Below are positions 9,500-17,161 of a stretch of DNA of 32,029 nt, piece after piece; positions within the stretch are counted from its first letter, which is position 1, and every line of letters begins with the position of its first letter. The notes below the pieces were generated by a model that was not told the origin of the DNA, did not search any database, and worked only from the letters and a program-made list of their open reading frames with translations. The DNA is taken from NCBI GenBank assembly GCA_026391715.1, contig JAPLDO010000023.1:1-32029 (forward strand), given 5' to 3'. Origin of the DNA: Bacteroidota bacterium. Lineage in GTDB: Bacteria > Bacteroidota > Bacteroidia > Bacteroidales > FEN-979. The translations under genes and the position numbers were made by a program.

Positions 9500-9727
9500 A
9501 TCCTGAACAGCTTTTATTCCCTCGTGCGTTCCTTTGAACAATTGCTCAAACCAGGCGCCGACATTGGAATGATGTACTTTTCTTTGTACCAGTATGAAAA
9601 CGATGGCGTGGTAGCAACGTCAAAGCTGATGACAGGCGTTTTTCCTTCATCAGCAGGGAAAATTCCGCTGGAATGGCAGCAGGAAGTAATTATTGTTTTT
9701 AATTGCCGGTTACGAACCAAATTTTAG
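9500..9727 (+). pseudogene. Possible gene remnant, unidentified
   Basis: An open plus-strand frame with protein-like composition (SFEQLLKPGADIGMMYFSL and WQQEVIIVF) begins right after a stop codon at 9497. It has no convincing ATG or ribosome binding site near its start; GTG at 9524 is the only upstream option. It runs into the 3' end of the convergent lipoprotein gene, overlapping it by 29 bp. It may be the tail of a gene whose front was lost, or a chance frame. I do not recognise the family. Confidence 0.28.
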
Positions 9728-10208
9728 CGGAGAAGGTTCCATTCTTAATGTAAATGGAGTCAGCAGGATTTGGCGGGACTATTTCATATCTTAACTTGCC
9801 TGAGAAGGTCCCTGTTCCTGTTCCTCCATGTCCTTCCCATTTCGTTACCGTGATATTCAAACTGTCGCCCCATGTGGAAAAGTACCTCCTGCCGGCATTG
9901 TCAACATACAGGATCTGCGTATGGGAAGAATCACTCGTATAAGTAACTCCCGCCTTGACCGACGTAGGAAAGCCGATCATCAGGTAATTTTTATCCTGTA
10001 CCGTTGGATCGGTGTAGAACGTGTTGCAGACGCCTGTCATTAAACATAATTTCGAAAATGTGGAAGTCGTTTTAAAAGTATTGCCGACTCCTTTGATCTG
10101 AACGCTGGCGTAATAATAGATCGTTTCGGGATCGGTTGATTTCTTTTTGCAACCGGCTGCCATTATCATCAGCGTTAATCCTAAAAGTAAACATAGAAGC
10201 TTTTTCAT
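9699..10208 (-). CDS. Small secreted lipoprotein, function unknown
   Basis: 169 residues. The N-terminus MKKLLCLLLGLTLMIMAAGC is a typical lipoprotein signal with lipobox MAAGC and Cys20 as the lipidated residue, followed by KKK and a short linker. The rest is predicted beta-rich with many Thr, Gly and Tyr (for example GGTGTGTFSGKL and NGTFSAKIWFV), like the small immunoglobulin-like or jelly-roll lipoproteins common in Bacteroidota. No catalytic motif is recognised. It lies downstream of, and on the same strand as, the 10.4-20.9 kb operon. A gap of about 175 bp with no clear -7 box separates them, so it may be independent. Confidence 0.72.
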   Translation of the reverse strand: MKKLLCLLLGLTLMIMAAGCKKKSTDPETIYYYASVQIKGVGNTFKTTSTFSKLCLMTGVCNTFYTDPTVQDKNYLMIGFPTSVKAGVTYTSDSSHTQILYVDNAGRRYFSTWGDSLNITVTKWEGHGGTGTGTFSGKLRYEIVPPNPADSIYIKNGTFSAKIWFVTGN

Positions 10209-10383
10209 CGTGGTTGTTTTTAAGGTGAATATTAGAATGTTATTGATTCAATGTATTTGTTGTGCGACCTTTTTATTGAATTTTGAATTATGTAAAGCCC
10301 GTTATTTTTCGGGTATATTCATGAGAGTATGTTCCGGAAGGTGCAGGAGGTGTTTGAATGCCCATTTTCATCCTGGCTGTCAT

Positions 10384-10635
10384 TTAAATAAGTCCGGCTG
10401 TTTCAAAGAATGTCTTTATTCTGTCGAATGACGTATCGGGAGTCAGGTAGCGTTTGTCCCAGGTATCAAAACCTAAAATCAGGCAAAGAATCCCTTTTTT
10501 GTGGCACATGTCTCTGACTATTTCCAAACGGCAGTTGACATCGCGGCGTCCGATATGCGCCGGCAGAATTACGGCGTCACATTTGAACTCGATTGTCTGG
10601 TTTAGCTTTTCTTGGAGATTTATCAGAAGATTCAT
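10384..10635 (-). pseudogene. Severed C-terminal copy of dehydratase second subunit
   Basis: The 83-residue frame from the ATG at 10635 matches the last 70-80 residues of the intact subunit at 14790-16001. EFKCDAVILPAHIGRRD aligns with EFKCDAVIMPAHIGHRD, WDKRYLTPDTSFDR with WDKRYMTPDVVFDR, and both end in GLI. The first 320 residues of the family are absent. The DNA of the two copies is clearly diverged, so this is an old paralogue fragment rather than a recent duplication. Its start lies inside, and out of frame with, the end of the lipoprotein gene. It could be a relic or a small domain that is still translated. The frame is intact, which leaves the second possibility open. Confidence 0.75.
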
Positions 10636-11890
10636 TTGCCCCTCCCTGTGGAACATGTTCAAGCCAGCAATTCCCATTGGTAAGTTTCTGCCCCTTGAAT
10701 GTCCCGTCAACGCTTCCCCAGCATTCATAAAGCTTCGGATTCATTCCCCAGAGATTGCAGGTTATTTCAAGATCACCTTCTGAAGTTTTCGCTGAAATGG
10801 TGAAGGTTTTATTCGGTTCGCCCTGAAGGATCTTAAATTCCGAAGGGATCACGTATTTACCGTTGATATAAAGACCGGCGTCTTTGTAAGGTCCGGTCAC
10901 CACAAAAATCCCTGAAATCTGATCGGAGCTGAAGGGAACCCACCATTCATTGCCATATTTTATCAGCGATGTGCGGTAATCAGCCCCGCCTTTGCCGCCG
11001 CAGAAATAGTTTTCAAGTTCGCCGCCACCGGTTACCCGGATGGTTTTTCCTCCAAGGGCAATGGTCCCTTTTGCCGGGCCTGGCTGCTCAAAACCCGCTG
11101 AAGGAGTATTGGGCAACACATCAATTGGTTGGACGCCCTTGTTATACCAGAAAGAATAGAGAGTGGAAAGTTCAAGGTTCACGCTGTATTCCGGCGATTT
11201 ATAATCAATAATAACCTTCTCTTTGTAAATGGAATAAACAAGTGATTTTTCCCCGTCTTTGGCTGTAAATACCAACCGGTCTTTTTCCTGTTTGCGTGTT
11301 GGAATGACCTTAAGCGAGCCATCCATAAGTTTTGTGCCGTTATCTTCCAGGCTTAAAACAAACATAACCCCGGATACCAAAGCCCCGGTACCATGATAAT
11401 TCACACAGGCATACGCGGCATATTGCTTTCCATCGTCTCCTTTACCGGAAAAATTGAACCAATAGTTCCACCTAGGGATACCTGCCATTTCAAGCTGCCC
11501 GATGTCTTCCAATGTCGCTTTACGGATTTTTGCCATATCCTGTGGATCTTTCAAAGGTGTTTCCGGACTAAATACCGGGAGGTTGGTTTTCGAATACTGG
11601 TTGAGCAGCGTATCTGCACGGATGAGTAGTTCCGACGCTTTTGCAAGTTCACCCGAAGCCAGTTCGGTCTGTGCCTCTTCAATCTTTCTGGCAGCCACTC
11701 CGGCGCTGTCAACCAGCCCGAATTCATAAATGTCATACCATTGATCGTTGATCACAGCCAGTTTGGTTTGAAGTTCTGTGATTTTTTGCTCAGCCTGTTC
11801 TTTGGTGAGCTTCGGCTGCATCGAGCAACCCGAACTGATTACCAGTCCGATCAGGACTGGTAAACTGAAAATGAGGATTCTGTTTTTCAT
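10577..11890 (-). CDS. AttH/CrtC-like lipocalin-fold lipoprotein
   Basis: 437 residues. The lipoprotein signal has lipobox ISSGC with Cys22. A charged helical, probably coiled-coil segment follows (about 27-105), then a beta-rich domain to about residue 410. Near its end YECWGSVDGTFKGQ and NGNCWLEH resemble the closing strands of the AttH / carotenoid 1,2-hydratase (CrtC) lipocalin-like family, whose known CrtC members add water to an isoprenoid double bond; the match is by eye and moderate. The protein should be anchored in the envelope and face the periplasm or the surface. The last 20 residues or so (starting NESSDKSPRK) are charged, low in hydrophobics and overlap the dehydratase fragment in another frame. 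The native end may therefore have been replaced at a recombination joint. It is 35 bp downstream of the 52-residue gene. Confidence 0.72.
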   Translation of the reverse strand: MKNRILIFSLPVLIGLVISSGCSMQPKLTKEQAEQKITELQTKLAVINDQWYDIYEFGLVDSAGVAARKIEEAQTELASGELAKASELLIRADTLLNQYSKTNLPVFSPETPLKDPQDMAKIRKATLEDIGQLEMAGIPRWNYWFNFSGKGDDGKQYAAYACVNYHGTGALVSGVMFVLSLEDNGTKLMDGSLKVIPTRKQEKDRLVFTAKDGEKSLVYSIYKEKVIIDYKSPEYSVNLELSTLYSFWYNKGVQPIDVLPNTPSAGFEQPGPAKGTIALGGKTIRVTGGGELENYFCGGKGGADYRTSLIKYGNEWWVPFSSDQISGIFVVTGPYKDAGLYINGKYVIPSEFKILQGEPNKTFTISAKTSEGDLEITCNLWGMNPKLYECWGSVDGTFKGQKLTNGNCWLEHVPQGGANESSDKSPRKAKPDNRVQM

Positions 11891-11925
11891 GTTTTTCTTA
11901 TTTTTAACTGGGGTTTAACATCTTA

Positions 11926-12084
11926 TTATTTCTCATTCAGCAGCAGGATAATCGAGTTCATCTGGTCCGAGATTTTATTTAAAACTTCAAGTTGCTGGTG
12001 TGAAGCTTTCTCCAGATGTTCATGCAGGTGTTTTAATTCGTCTGCCAGCATTTCAAAATCTTCGTCATGATCATTTTCGCACAT
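11926..12084 (-). CDS. 52-residue acidic helical protein
   Basis: A short frame begins at the ATG at 12084 with a good ribosome binding site (CAGGAGAAAAAACATG) and ends in TAA at 11926. The product starts MCENDHDEDFEMLADELKHL and is almost entirely predicted helix with a heptad-like pattern of Leu, Ile and Met. It is rich in Asp, Glu and His and has no signal peptide. It sits 46 bp after the CooC-like ATPase and 35 bp before the lipoprotein, on the same strand, so it is probably part of the operon. The Cys2 plus several His and Asp near the N-terminus could bind a metal, which would suit a small accessory protein beside a metallo-chaperone; that is inference. No known family is recognised. 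Confidence 0.68.
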   Translation of the reverse strand: MCENDHDEDFEMLADELKHLHEHLEKASHQQLEVLNKISDQMNSIILLLNEK

Positions 12085-12130
12085 GTTTTTTCTCCTGTTT
12101 TTATATTTAACCTAACTTGTTTTACATCAA

Positions 12131-12904
12131 TTATATCAATCCTGTTTTTGCTGCAATATTTTTAACGGCAATCAATGCTTCATTGTCTGATGGTAATTTC
12201 CATAGCGGCAATCCATCGCGGTCATATTGTTTTAATATTTCATTTTCGGGAATAATACCTGCAATTTCAACATTTTTGGCAATATTTAATAAATTTTCAG
12301 GTAAAACTTTGTTAGCAACAACAGTAATTATTGAACTATTAACCATGTTTGAAATAGCATTCAGTGTGTCTACGCTTCTTTGAGAAGCGTCTATCACAAC
12401 GAAAATCCTGTTAACATTGCCGGTAACATCCCGGTTGATTTGTTCAATACCGGCCTCAGCATCAATAAGAACAGAAGCAAAAGCCGAAATAATTTCATCC
12501 AGGGCGCTGCGCAATAATTTATTAGCAGAGCAGAAACATCCTTTTTCGTTAGTATGCCCCATTGCCAATAATGAATAATCATTACGTTCAACAAGTGCAT
12601 TGAGGATAAAATAATCAAGCTGGTCGGCAATCTGCCTGGAACTGACCCTTCCACCCTTTCTTGTTTCTTCAATAAACATATCTCTGACGCCCGAAAGTGT
12701 TTTGACAGCTTTTTCGCCAATAGCTGAAACAAGGCCTCCAACAGGATCGGCGTCAACTAAAAGTAATGGTTTTAAACCATGTTCAATAATAACACGTCCT
12801 AAAAGCGCCGAGAATACAGTTTTTCCAACTCCACCTTTACCACAAACCGAAATTATTGGTTTGGGGGTGATAAATTTATTATGTTCAATAACTGATGCTG
12901 TCAT
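12131..12904 (-). CDS. CooC-type metal-insertion P-loop ATPase
   Basis: 257 residues, MinD/ParA-like fold. The deviant Walker A motif CGKGGVGKT (21-29), Asp52 in LVDADP, and a Walker B-like segment VLIDAEAG (about 146-152) are all present. The CxC at Cys123 and Cys125 in GCFCSANKLLR corresponds to the dimer-interface metal-binding CxC known from CooC and AcsF. Those proteins help load nickel into CO dehydrogenase and acetyl-CoA synthase. No full CO dehydrogenase or acetyl-CoA synthase gene is in the window. The gene directly follows an AcsB-like gene (16 bp apart), so the pair probably works together. It may service that protein or the dehydratase-type Fe-S enzyme; the metal is unknown. Confidence 0.87.
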   Translation of the reverse strand: MTASVIEHNKFITPKPIISVCGKGGVGKTVFSALLGRVIIEHGLKPLLLVDADPVGGLVSAIGEKAVKTLSGVRDMFIEETRKGGRVSSRQIADQLDYFILNALVERNDYSLLAMGHTNEKGCFCSANKLLRSALDEIISAFASVLIDAEAGIEQINRDVTGNVNRIFVVIDASQRSVDTLNAISNMVNSSIITVVANKVLPENLLNIAKNVEIAGIIPENEILKQYDRDGLPLWKLPSDNEALIAVKNIAAKTGLI

Positions 12905-12920
12905 TTCCGGTTATCTTTTT

Positions 12921-13787
12921 TCAAGTTCTGTTTTTCTTCATTTTATCTTTCAATACCTCCCGGATATCGTCACACACCGGCTTATCATCACAAGTATTAC
13001 AATCTGAATTGCAATCAATTTCATATCCTTTGATTTTCCAGTTTTCTTTTACGATTTCTTTTGATATTTTTTGAATTTGGTTAGAATATTCCTTTAGAAT
13101 AGATATATCGTCTTTATTTGTTGTAACAAAACCCACTTCCATAGATTCTATTTTAGGATTGGCAGATTTAAAAAGTATCATCAGGGCTTTACCCAGTGTT
13201 TCAAAATTAAATCCTTTGGCAACAGCATGCTTACTGACCCTGCTCCAGATATTCTCAGAAAAACTGCGAACCATATAGCCTTCAATCTGATCGCCTACAA
13301 TCAATATTTCACGTAAAGAGTCAAAATCTTTTTCGGTTAATTCTTTCCCCCCGATCATAATTATTTGCGCAAATGGGAAGCTTTGAATCTCCTTTTTATT
13401 TTTGCTTAAACATGCTAATTCTGCAAGATCCTTATCGTTGCTATGCAAACTGCCGGCGTTCATAATTTCATCTAACGAAAGATTATTAACTCCCGAATCA
13501 TTGATATCCGGTCCTGTTAAAGTGATCCTGCCATCATTTAACATTGCCGGTTTATCAGTATAAAGCAATATTGAACAGGAGCCCATTTCAGGATTTCCAA
13601 GTTCAATAAAGGTGTCTTCCCTTAAAATTACGCCGCTGTTTCCCTTTTCACCTACTTTAACGCAAATATTTTTTCTTATTTCCGAAATTGACGAAGGGAC
13701 CTGAGTAAATTTAATCTTTCTGCCTTTAGCATACATCTCATCAACGGCGGCAGCATACTTTTCTATATAAATATCATAAACATCCAT
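12921..13787 (-). CDS. AcsB/CdhC-like protein without the catalytic A-cluster domain
   Basis: 288 residues. The middle resembles the CoA-binding region of acetyl-CoA synthase beta subunits (CdhC/AcsB): FIELGNPEMGSCSILL, DGRITLTGPDI, the WSRVSKHAVAKGFNF segment and the following helix and strand ending in VGFVTTN. In true synthases a domain with the Cys ligands of the Ni-Fe-S A cluster then follows. Here the protein instead ends in a short tail with Cys259, 263, 266 and 272 (CNSDCNTCDDKPVC). It is therefore not an acetyl-CoA synthase in the usual sense, but it could bind an Fe-S cluster or metal through this new motif. It is placed between a transporter and the CooC-like ATPase with short gaps. 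Recognition is by motif reading only, but the match extends over about 170 residues. Confidence 0.72.
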   Translation of the reverse strand: MDVYDIYIEKYAAAVDEMYAKGRKIKFTQVPSSISEIRKNICVKVGEKGNSGVILREDTFIELGNPEMGSCSILLYTDKPAMLNDGRITLTGPDINDSGVNNLSLDEIMNAGSLHSNDKDLAELACLSKNKKEIQSFPFAQIIMIGGKELTEKDFDSLREILIVGDQIEGYMVRSFSENIWSRVSKHAVAKGFNFETLGKALMILFKSANPKIESMEVGFVTTNKDDISILKEYSNQIQKISKEIVKENWKIKGYEIDCNSDCNTCDDKPVCDDIREVLKDKMKKNRT

Positions 13788-13817
13788 AATTCAATCTGTT
13801 TGGAGCTCAGGAGTGGC

Positions 13818-14777
13818 TTAAATTTTATCTTCTTCCAGGGTTTCACCTTCCTTTTTAACACGATATTTCATGAAGAAAAACCAGCAATAGATAATGAGCC
13901 ATCGCAAAACGACCCATCCAAAAACCGTTACCAGAAAATCAAAACTTTTATCTAATTCGGGATATGCCAAACGGGCAATAAATAAAACTGCCGCCATATT
14001 GCCCAGTGAGCAGGCAAGCGAAATACTGATACGTTCCTTTCGATCCAAACCTTTTGCAACGTAATATCCCATTATCAGCGTAATCGAAATCATTAGAAAC
14101 ATTGCAATAATTCCGGTTAATCCAAATACAAATATGATTTTACTGATTGAACCGGAGATAAAGAAAAGAGTGATTAGCAGCGCTGAAATGACAAAATATC
14201 GTTTTAATATTTTCTCAAGTAAGTCTGTAGCTTTAGGTAAATACTGACGGAATAGCAATCCCAAAAACGCTGGAATTAATACAACGATGGATACATGCGT
14301 AACCACATTTATGGGTGTGGCTGAAAGGTGCAATGGGAACCATTGACTAAAAACCCACATCCATACAGGAACTGTCAAGGGCATCAAAATAACCAAAATA
14401 ATCATGATGGCTGAGGCCATCAGAAGGCTTCCTTTTTTGCCATGGGCATCAACCAAATCAAATGGGTCGCCAACGGCAATCGAAGCAATCAGCATGATCC
14501 CTGCAAGCACAAGAGGAGGGTTAAAAATCGCGATGATGCCGGAGGTAATCAATGGAGTAGCAATAGATACGATTAGAAATATTTTAAGGAATAACCGCTT
14601 ATTTTTTATAATTACTTCGATAATTGTTTTAAATGTAAACTTTGAAGTTACTACAAAAACATAAATCGGGAAAATAGTTCCCAGCCATGTTAATATATCA
14701 TGCATTAACTCTTTGTTATTCAGCAAGCTGTTGTACCATGTTACTATACTTTCCATAATTATTTTTATTAAATTCAA
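13818..14777 (-). CDS. BASS/BART-superfamily-like inner-membrane transporter
   Basis: 319 residues with about nine or ten hydrophobic segments, ending in a charged tail (KKEGETLEEDK). The broken helix around FNPPLVLAGIMLIASIAVGD and the later SISLACSLGNMAAVLFIA recall the discontinuous helices and the GN motif of the bile acid:sodium symporter group. That group also covers arsenite and other organic-anion carriers. A sodium-coupled carrier for an organic acid is plausible. It sits 12 bp after the second dehydratase subunit and 30 bp before the AcsB-like gene, so it may import the substrate or export the product of the pathway. Its base composition is AT-rich, in sharp contrast to the dehydratase genes just upstream. 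Confidence 0.72.
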   Translation of the reverse strand: MNLIKIIMESIVTWYNSLLNNKELMHDILTWLGTIFPIYVFVVTSKFTFKTIIEVIIKNKRLFLKIFLIVSIATPLITSGIIAIFNPPLVLAGIMLIASIAVGDPFDLVDAHGKKGSLLMASAIMIILVILMPLTVPVWMWVFSQWFPLHLSATPINVVTHVSIVVLIPAFLGLLFRQYLPKATDLLEKILKRYFVISALLITLFFISGSISKIIFVFGLTGIIAMFLMISITLIMGYYVAKGLDRKERISISLACSLGNMAAVLFIARLAYPELDKSFDFLVTVFGWVVLRWLIIYCWFFFMKYRVKKEGETLEEDKI

Positions 14778-14789
14778 TTGAAATTGATT

Positions 14790-16001
14790 TTAAATTAATC
14801 CGGATACCTCAAAGAAAGTCTTCATCCGGTCGAAAACCACGTCGGGAGTCATGTATCGCTTGTCCCAGATATCCATGCCGATAATCAGACAGGGGATTCC
14901 GTTTTCGCGGCACACATCCCGCACGATCTTCAGCCTGGAATTGGTATCCCGGTGGCCGATATGGGCAGGCATGATCACCGCATCGCATTTAAACTCTTTC
15001 ACGATCTGCAGGATGTCGTTACAGAAGAGGTCGGCGGTATGAAGGGCCTGCCGGTTCATGGCATCTTCCAGCAGAAAGCGTTTGCCGAAGGAGGTGAACA
15101 TGGTCTCTTCACTGGTGAGGTCAATCGGGGTCCAGGTGGCATACGACACGTAATCCATGATGCATACCGCCCCCAGCTCCTTTTGCAGGCGGGCCAGCAC
15201 AGTTCCGGATGCCCAGCTCCCGGCCAGGTCCTGCCAGAGGAACCTCACTTTCTCATTCACTCCGTCGATCCCTTTGCCCTCCTTAACGCGCTGCTCGGTG
15301 GCGGTTACCAGTTGTTCGAGCCAGGCGGTCACCGTGGGAGTCACACGGTCAAAGGTCCAGGTGGTATATTCCGTGCCCTGTCGCGCCAGGTCCGGATCAG
15401 CCGGACAAGGTACCGCTTTCTTCAACTCCTGGAACTCGAGCAGCAGTTGCCGCTGCTTGTTTGATTCCACGCACACCTCCCGGAGGCGATCCCAGTCCAT
15501 TTTACGCCCGGTCGCGGTCTCCATAAAGGTAACGGCATTGCGCAACTGTTGGCCAAAGTACCGGTAGCTCTCCTCGTCGAAGCTGTGCGGGGCGTCCATG
15601 GTAAATTTCGGCACGTCAGCCCATGGCTTGTATCCATTCATCAGTATCCCAAGCGTTGTCATGGAGTCGCAGCAGGAGTTGGAAGTGATGATCATATCTG
15701 GTTTGGCAATAAGCCCCGCTTCAAGATAGTAGCAGGCCACCTTGATGGCATTGCACATCCTGCTTCCCACGCCGGTTTCTATGCCTTTGTCAATGAGTTC
15801 GGCGGCGGTTGGCAGGGCTGTGCCATTGGCTCCGGTGAGGGTGAGGTCGGAGAAAGCGCAGCCAAAAGCCACCGGTATTTCGATGAAAAAGTCGCCATTT
15901 CCGAGTACGACCGGACCTTTCGACGCGTTCTGCGGTTCGATGGTAAGCCCGTACAGCGATTTGTTGGCATCCATCATTAACTGAGAAAAAATGTTGATCA
16001 T
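14790..16001 (-). CDS. 2-hydroxyacyl-CoA dehydratase / double-cubane-type subunit, second (beta-like)
   Basis: 403 residues of the HgdB/BcrB-C/FldC superfamily, which bind Fe-S clusters and receive electrons from an ATP-driven activator. Cys48 (VAFGCAFSD) and Cys110-111 (TSNSCCDSM) fall where the family has its first two cluster Cys. Near the third position the sequence reads CDAVIMPAHIGHRD, with His and no Cys, which is unusual and may change the cluster ligands. The C-terminus (WDKRYMTPDVVFDRMKTFFE) fits the family. The gene starts by ATGA overlap with the first subunit, with the ribosome site AGGAGGATTATTATG inside the end of that gene, so the two are translated together. The substrate cannot be told: 2-hydroxyacyl-CoA, aromatic CoA ester or a small molecule are all known for the superfamily. 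A truncated paralogue lies at 10384-10635. Confidence 0.82.
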   Translation of the reverse strand: MINIFSQLMMDANKSLYGLTIEPQNASKGPVVLGNGDFFIEIPVAFGCAFSDLTLTGANGTALPTAAELIDKGIETGVGSRMCNAIKVACYYLEAGLIAKPDMIITSNSCCDSMTTLGILMNGYKPWADVPKFTMDAPHSFDEESYRYFGQQLRNAVTFMETATGRKMDWDRLREVCVESNKQRQLLLEFQELKKAVPCPADPDLARQGTEYTTWTFDRVTPTVTAWLEQLVTATEQRVKEGKGIDGVNEKVRFLWQDLAGSWASGTVLARLQKELGAVCIMDYVSYATWTPIDLTSEETMFTSFGKRFLLEDAMNRQALHTADLFCNDILQIVKEFKCDAVIMPAHIGHRDTNSRLKIVRDVCRENGIPCLIIGMDIWDKRYMTPDVVFDRMKTFFEVSGLI

Positions 16002-17161
16002 AATAATCCTCCTGAAATGGTTTCGATGAATGCTTGTACACGGGTCTGCACTTGTCCCAGCGAGTCGGAAGTGTACTCCCGCTCAATCCGGAGCATGGGG
16101 ATACCAGCCTCCTTCAACTCCTTCTGTAGCACGAAGAGCTCGCCGCTCCAGGTTTCGCAGCAAAGGTAGCTTTGGCCGATAAGTCCGTCAACCCGGTATT
16201 CTTTTATCTTATTCATGACCTCCCGGTTGATGATGGGATGGGCGTCGAGGTTCTTAGGACAGAGTGGGCGATCTATTACCTGATAATCTGCCAGGGCCTG
16301 AAGTGGATCGGGATCCGCTTCTCGTACGCTGCCAAAGAGGGTTTTCCCACCATAGCAGGTGAGGTCGGTAACCGCGGCGCCGCCCATGGTCTCAATAATA
16401 TCGCACAGCGAGGGTTCGTCGTGCCCGGGGCCAACGACCATCAGCCTGACGACGGGTTTTTTTTCTGGCATTGTTACGCCACTAAGTTCCTCCAGGAGAA
16501 GGGTCAGATCCGCCTTGTACGCTTCTTTCGGCATCGAATAGCCTGCCACGATCACCGAAATGGTTTCAGCGGCTGTGATTGCAGGATTATCCACCTTTCT
16601 GAGAGCATAGAGTGATTTCTGCAGATCCCGGATTTCGTTACAAAGTACAATGGCATCCTGGAGTTTCTCATTGGTGATCTTCACCCCGAAATGATCCTCC
16701 AGCAATTGTTTCAGATTTTCCAGCTGGTTTCGGAAATTTTGTGCCATCAGGTTCCCGGAGCTGTGCGGAAAGAAGATCCGGTGCAGGAAAGGGATTCGTG
16801 CCTCACTCTGTTCCCAGTTGTCAAGTATGTGCCGGTTGGCGTCGCACCCGCCGCCGATCACGCAGCCGTCGAGGAATTGATACTCACCGGTAAGTATCTT
16901 ATTAAAGCAATGGCGCACAAGGCTGCAGATGTTGGCTGCTTCAAAATAGTCGTCGGCTCTGCCCGCGCTTTGACTCCCGGTTGCCCGTATCCTGAATGGC
17001 AGGAGGCCTGCCGCCACCAGGAGCTCCTCCGGAACGAAGGAGCAGGTATACACGATCACCCTGCCGCCCTGCTGCTTCCACCGAACTACTTCGGGGTTGC
17101 TTATGCTGCCGGCAATTACGGCAAGCTTTTCAAAAACTTCTGATTTTAGACCTGATCTCAT
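15998..17161 (-). CDS. 2-hydroxyacyl-CoA dehydratase / benzoyl-CoA reductase-type subunit, first (alpha-like)
   Basis: 387 residues of the same superfamily as the next gene. The three expected cluster Cys sites are visible: Cys40 in VYTCSFVPEELLVAAG, Cys106 in GGGCDANRH, and Cys334-335 in QSYLCCETWSGE. The VPEELLVAAG motif is a hallmark of HgdA/HgdB, BcrB/BcrC and the double-cubane proteins. Starting by ATGA overlap with the activator gene (ribosome site GGAGG eight bases before ATG) and overlapping the second subunit in the same way, it is the centre of a three-gene activator-alpha-beta module. The module reads as an ATP-dependent, very low-potential Fe-S enzyme that dehydrates or reduces an unactivated substrate. 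Which substrate is unknown. Confidence 0.87.
   Translation of the reverse strand: MRSGLKSEVFEKLAVIAGSISNPEVVRWKQQGGRVIVYTCSFVPEELLVAAGLLPFRIRATGSQSAGRADDYFEAANICSLVRHCFNKILTGEYQFLDGCVIGGGCDANRHILDNWEQSEARIPFLHRIFFPHSSGNLMAQNFRNQLENLKQLLEDHFGVKITNEKLQDAIVLCNEIRDLQKSLYALRKVDNPAITAAETISVIVAGYSMPKEAYKADLTLLLEELSGVTMPEKKPVVRLMVVGPGHDEPSLCDIIETMGGAAVTDLTCYGGKTLFGSVREADPDPLQALADYQVIDRPLCPKNLDAHPIINREVMNKIKEYRVDGLIGQSYLCCETWSGELFVLQKELKEAGIPMLRIEREYTSDSLGQVQTRVQAFIETISGGLL

Noticed and set aside
10261-10320. Weak hairpin (CCCG...CGGG) after the big operon
   Set aside because: Only four base pairs and no proper T tract; not a convincing terminator.
12131-13787. A working CO dehydrogenase/acetyl-CoA synthase operon
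   Set aside because: No CooS/CdhA, no A-cluster domain and no corrinoid protein are present; only CooC-like and AcsB-like parts.
14952-17143. Several long plus-strand open frames opposite the dehydratase genes
   Set aside because: They are antisense to strongly recognised genes in a G+C-rich stretch where stop codons are rare; no ribosome sites or protein-like motifs.
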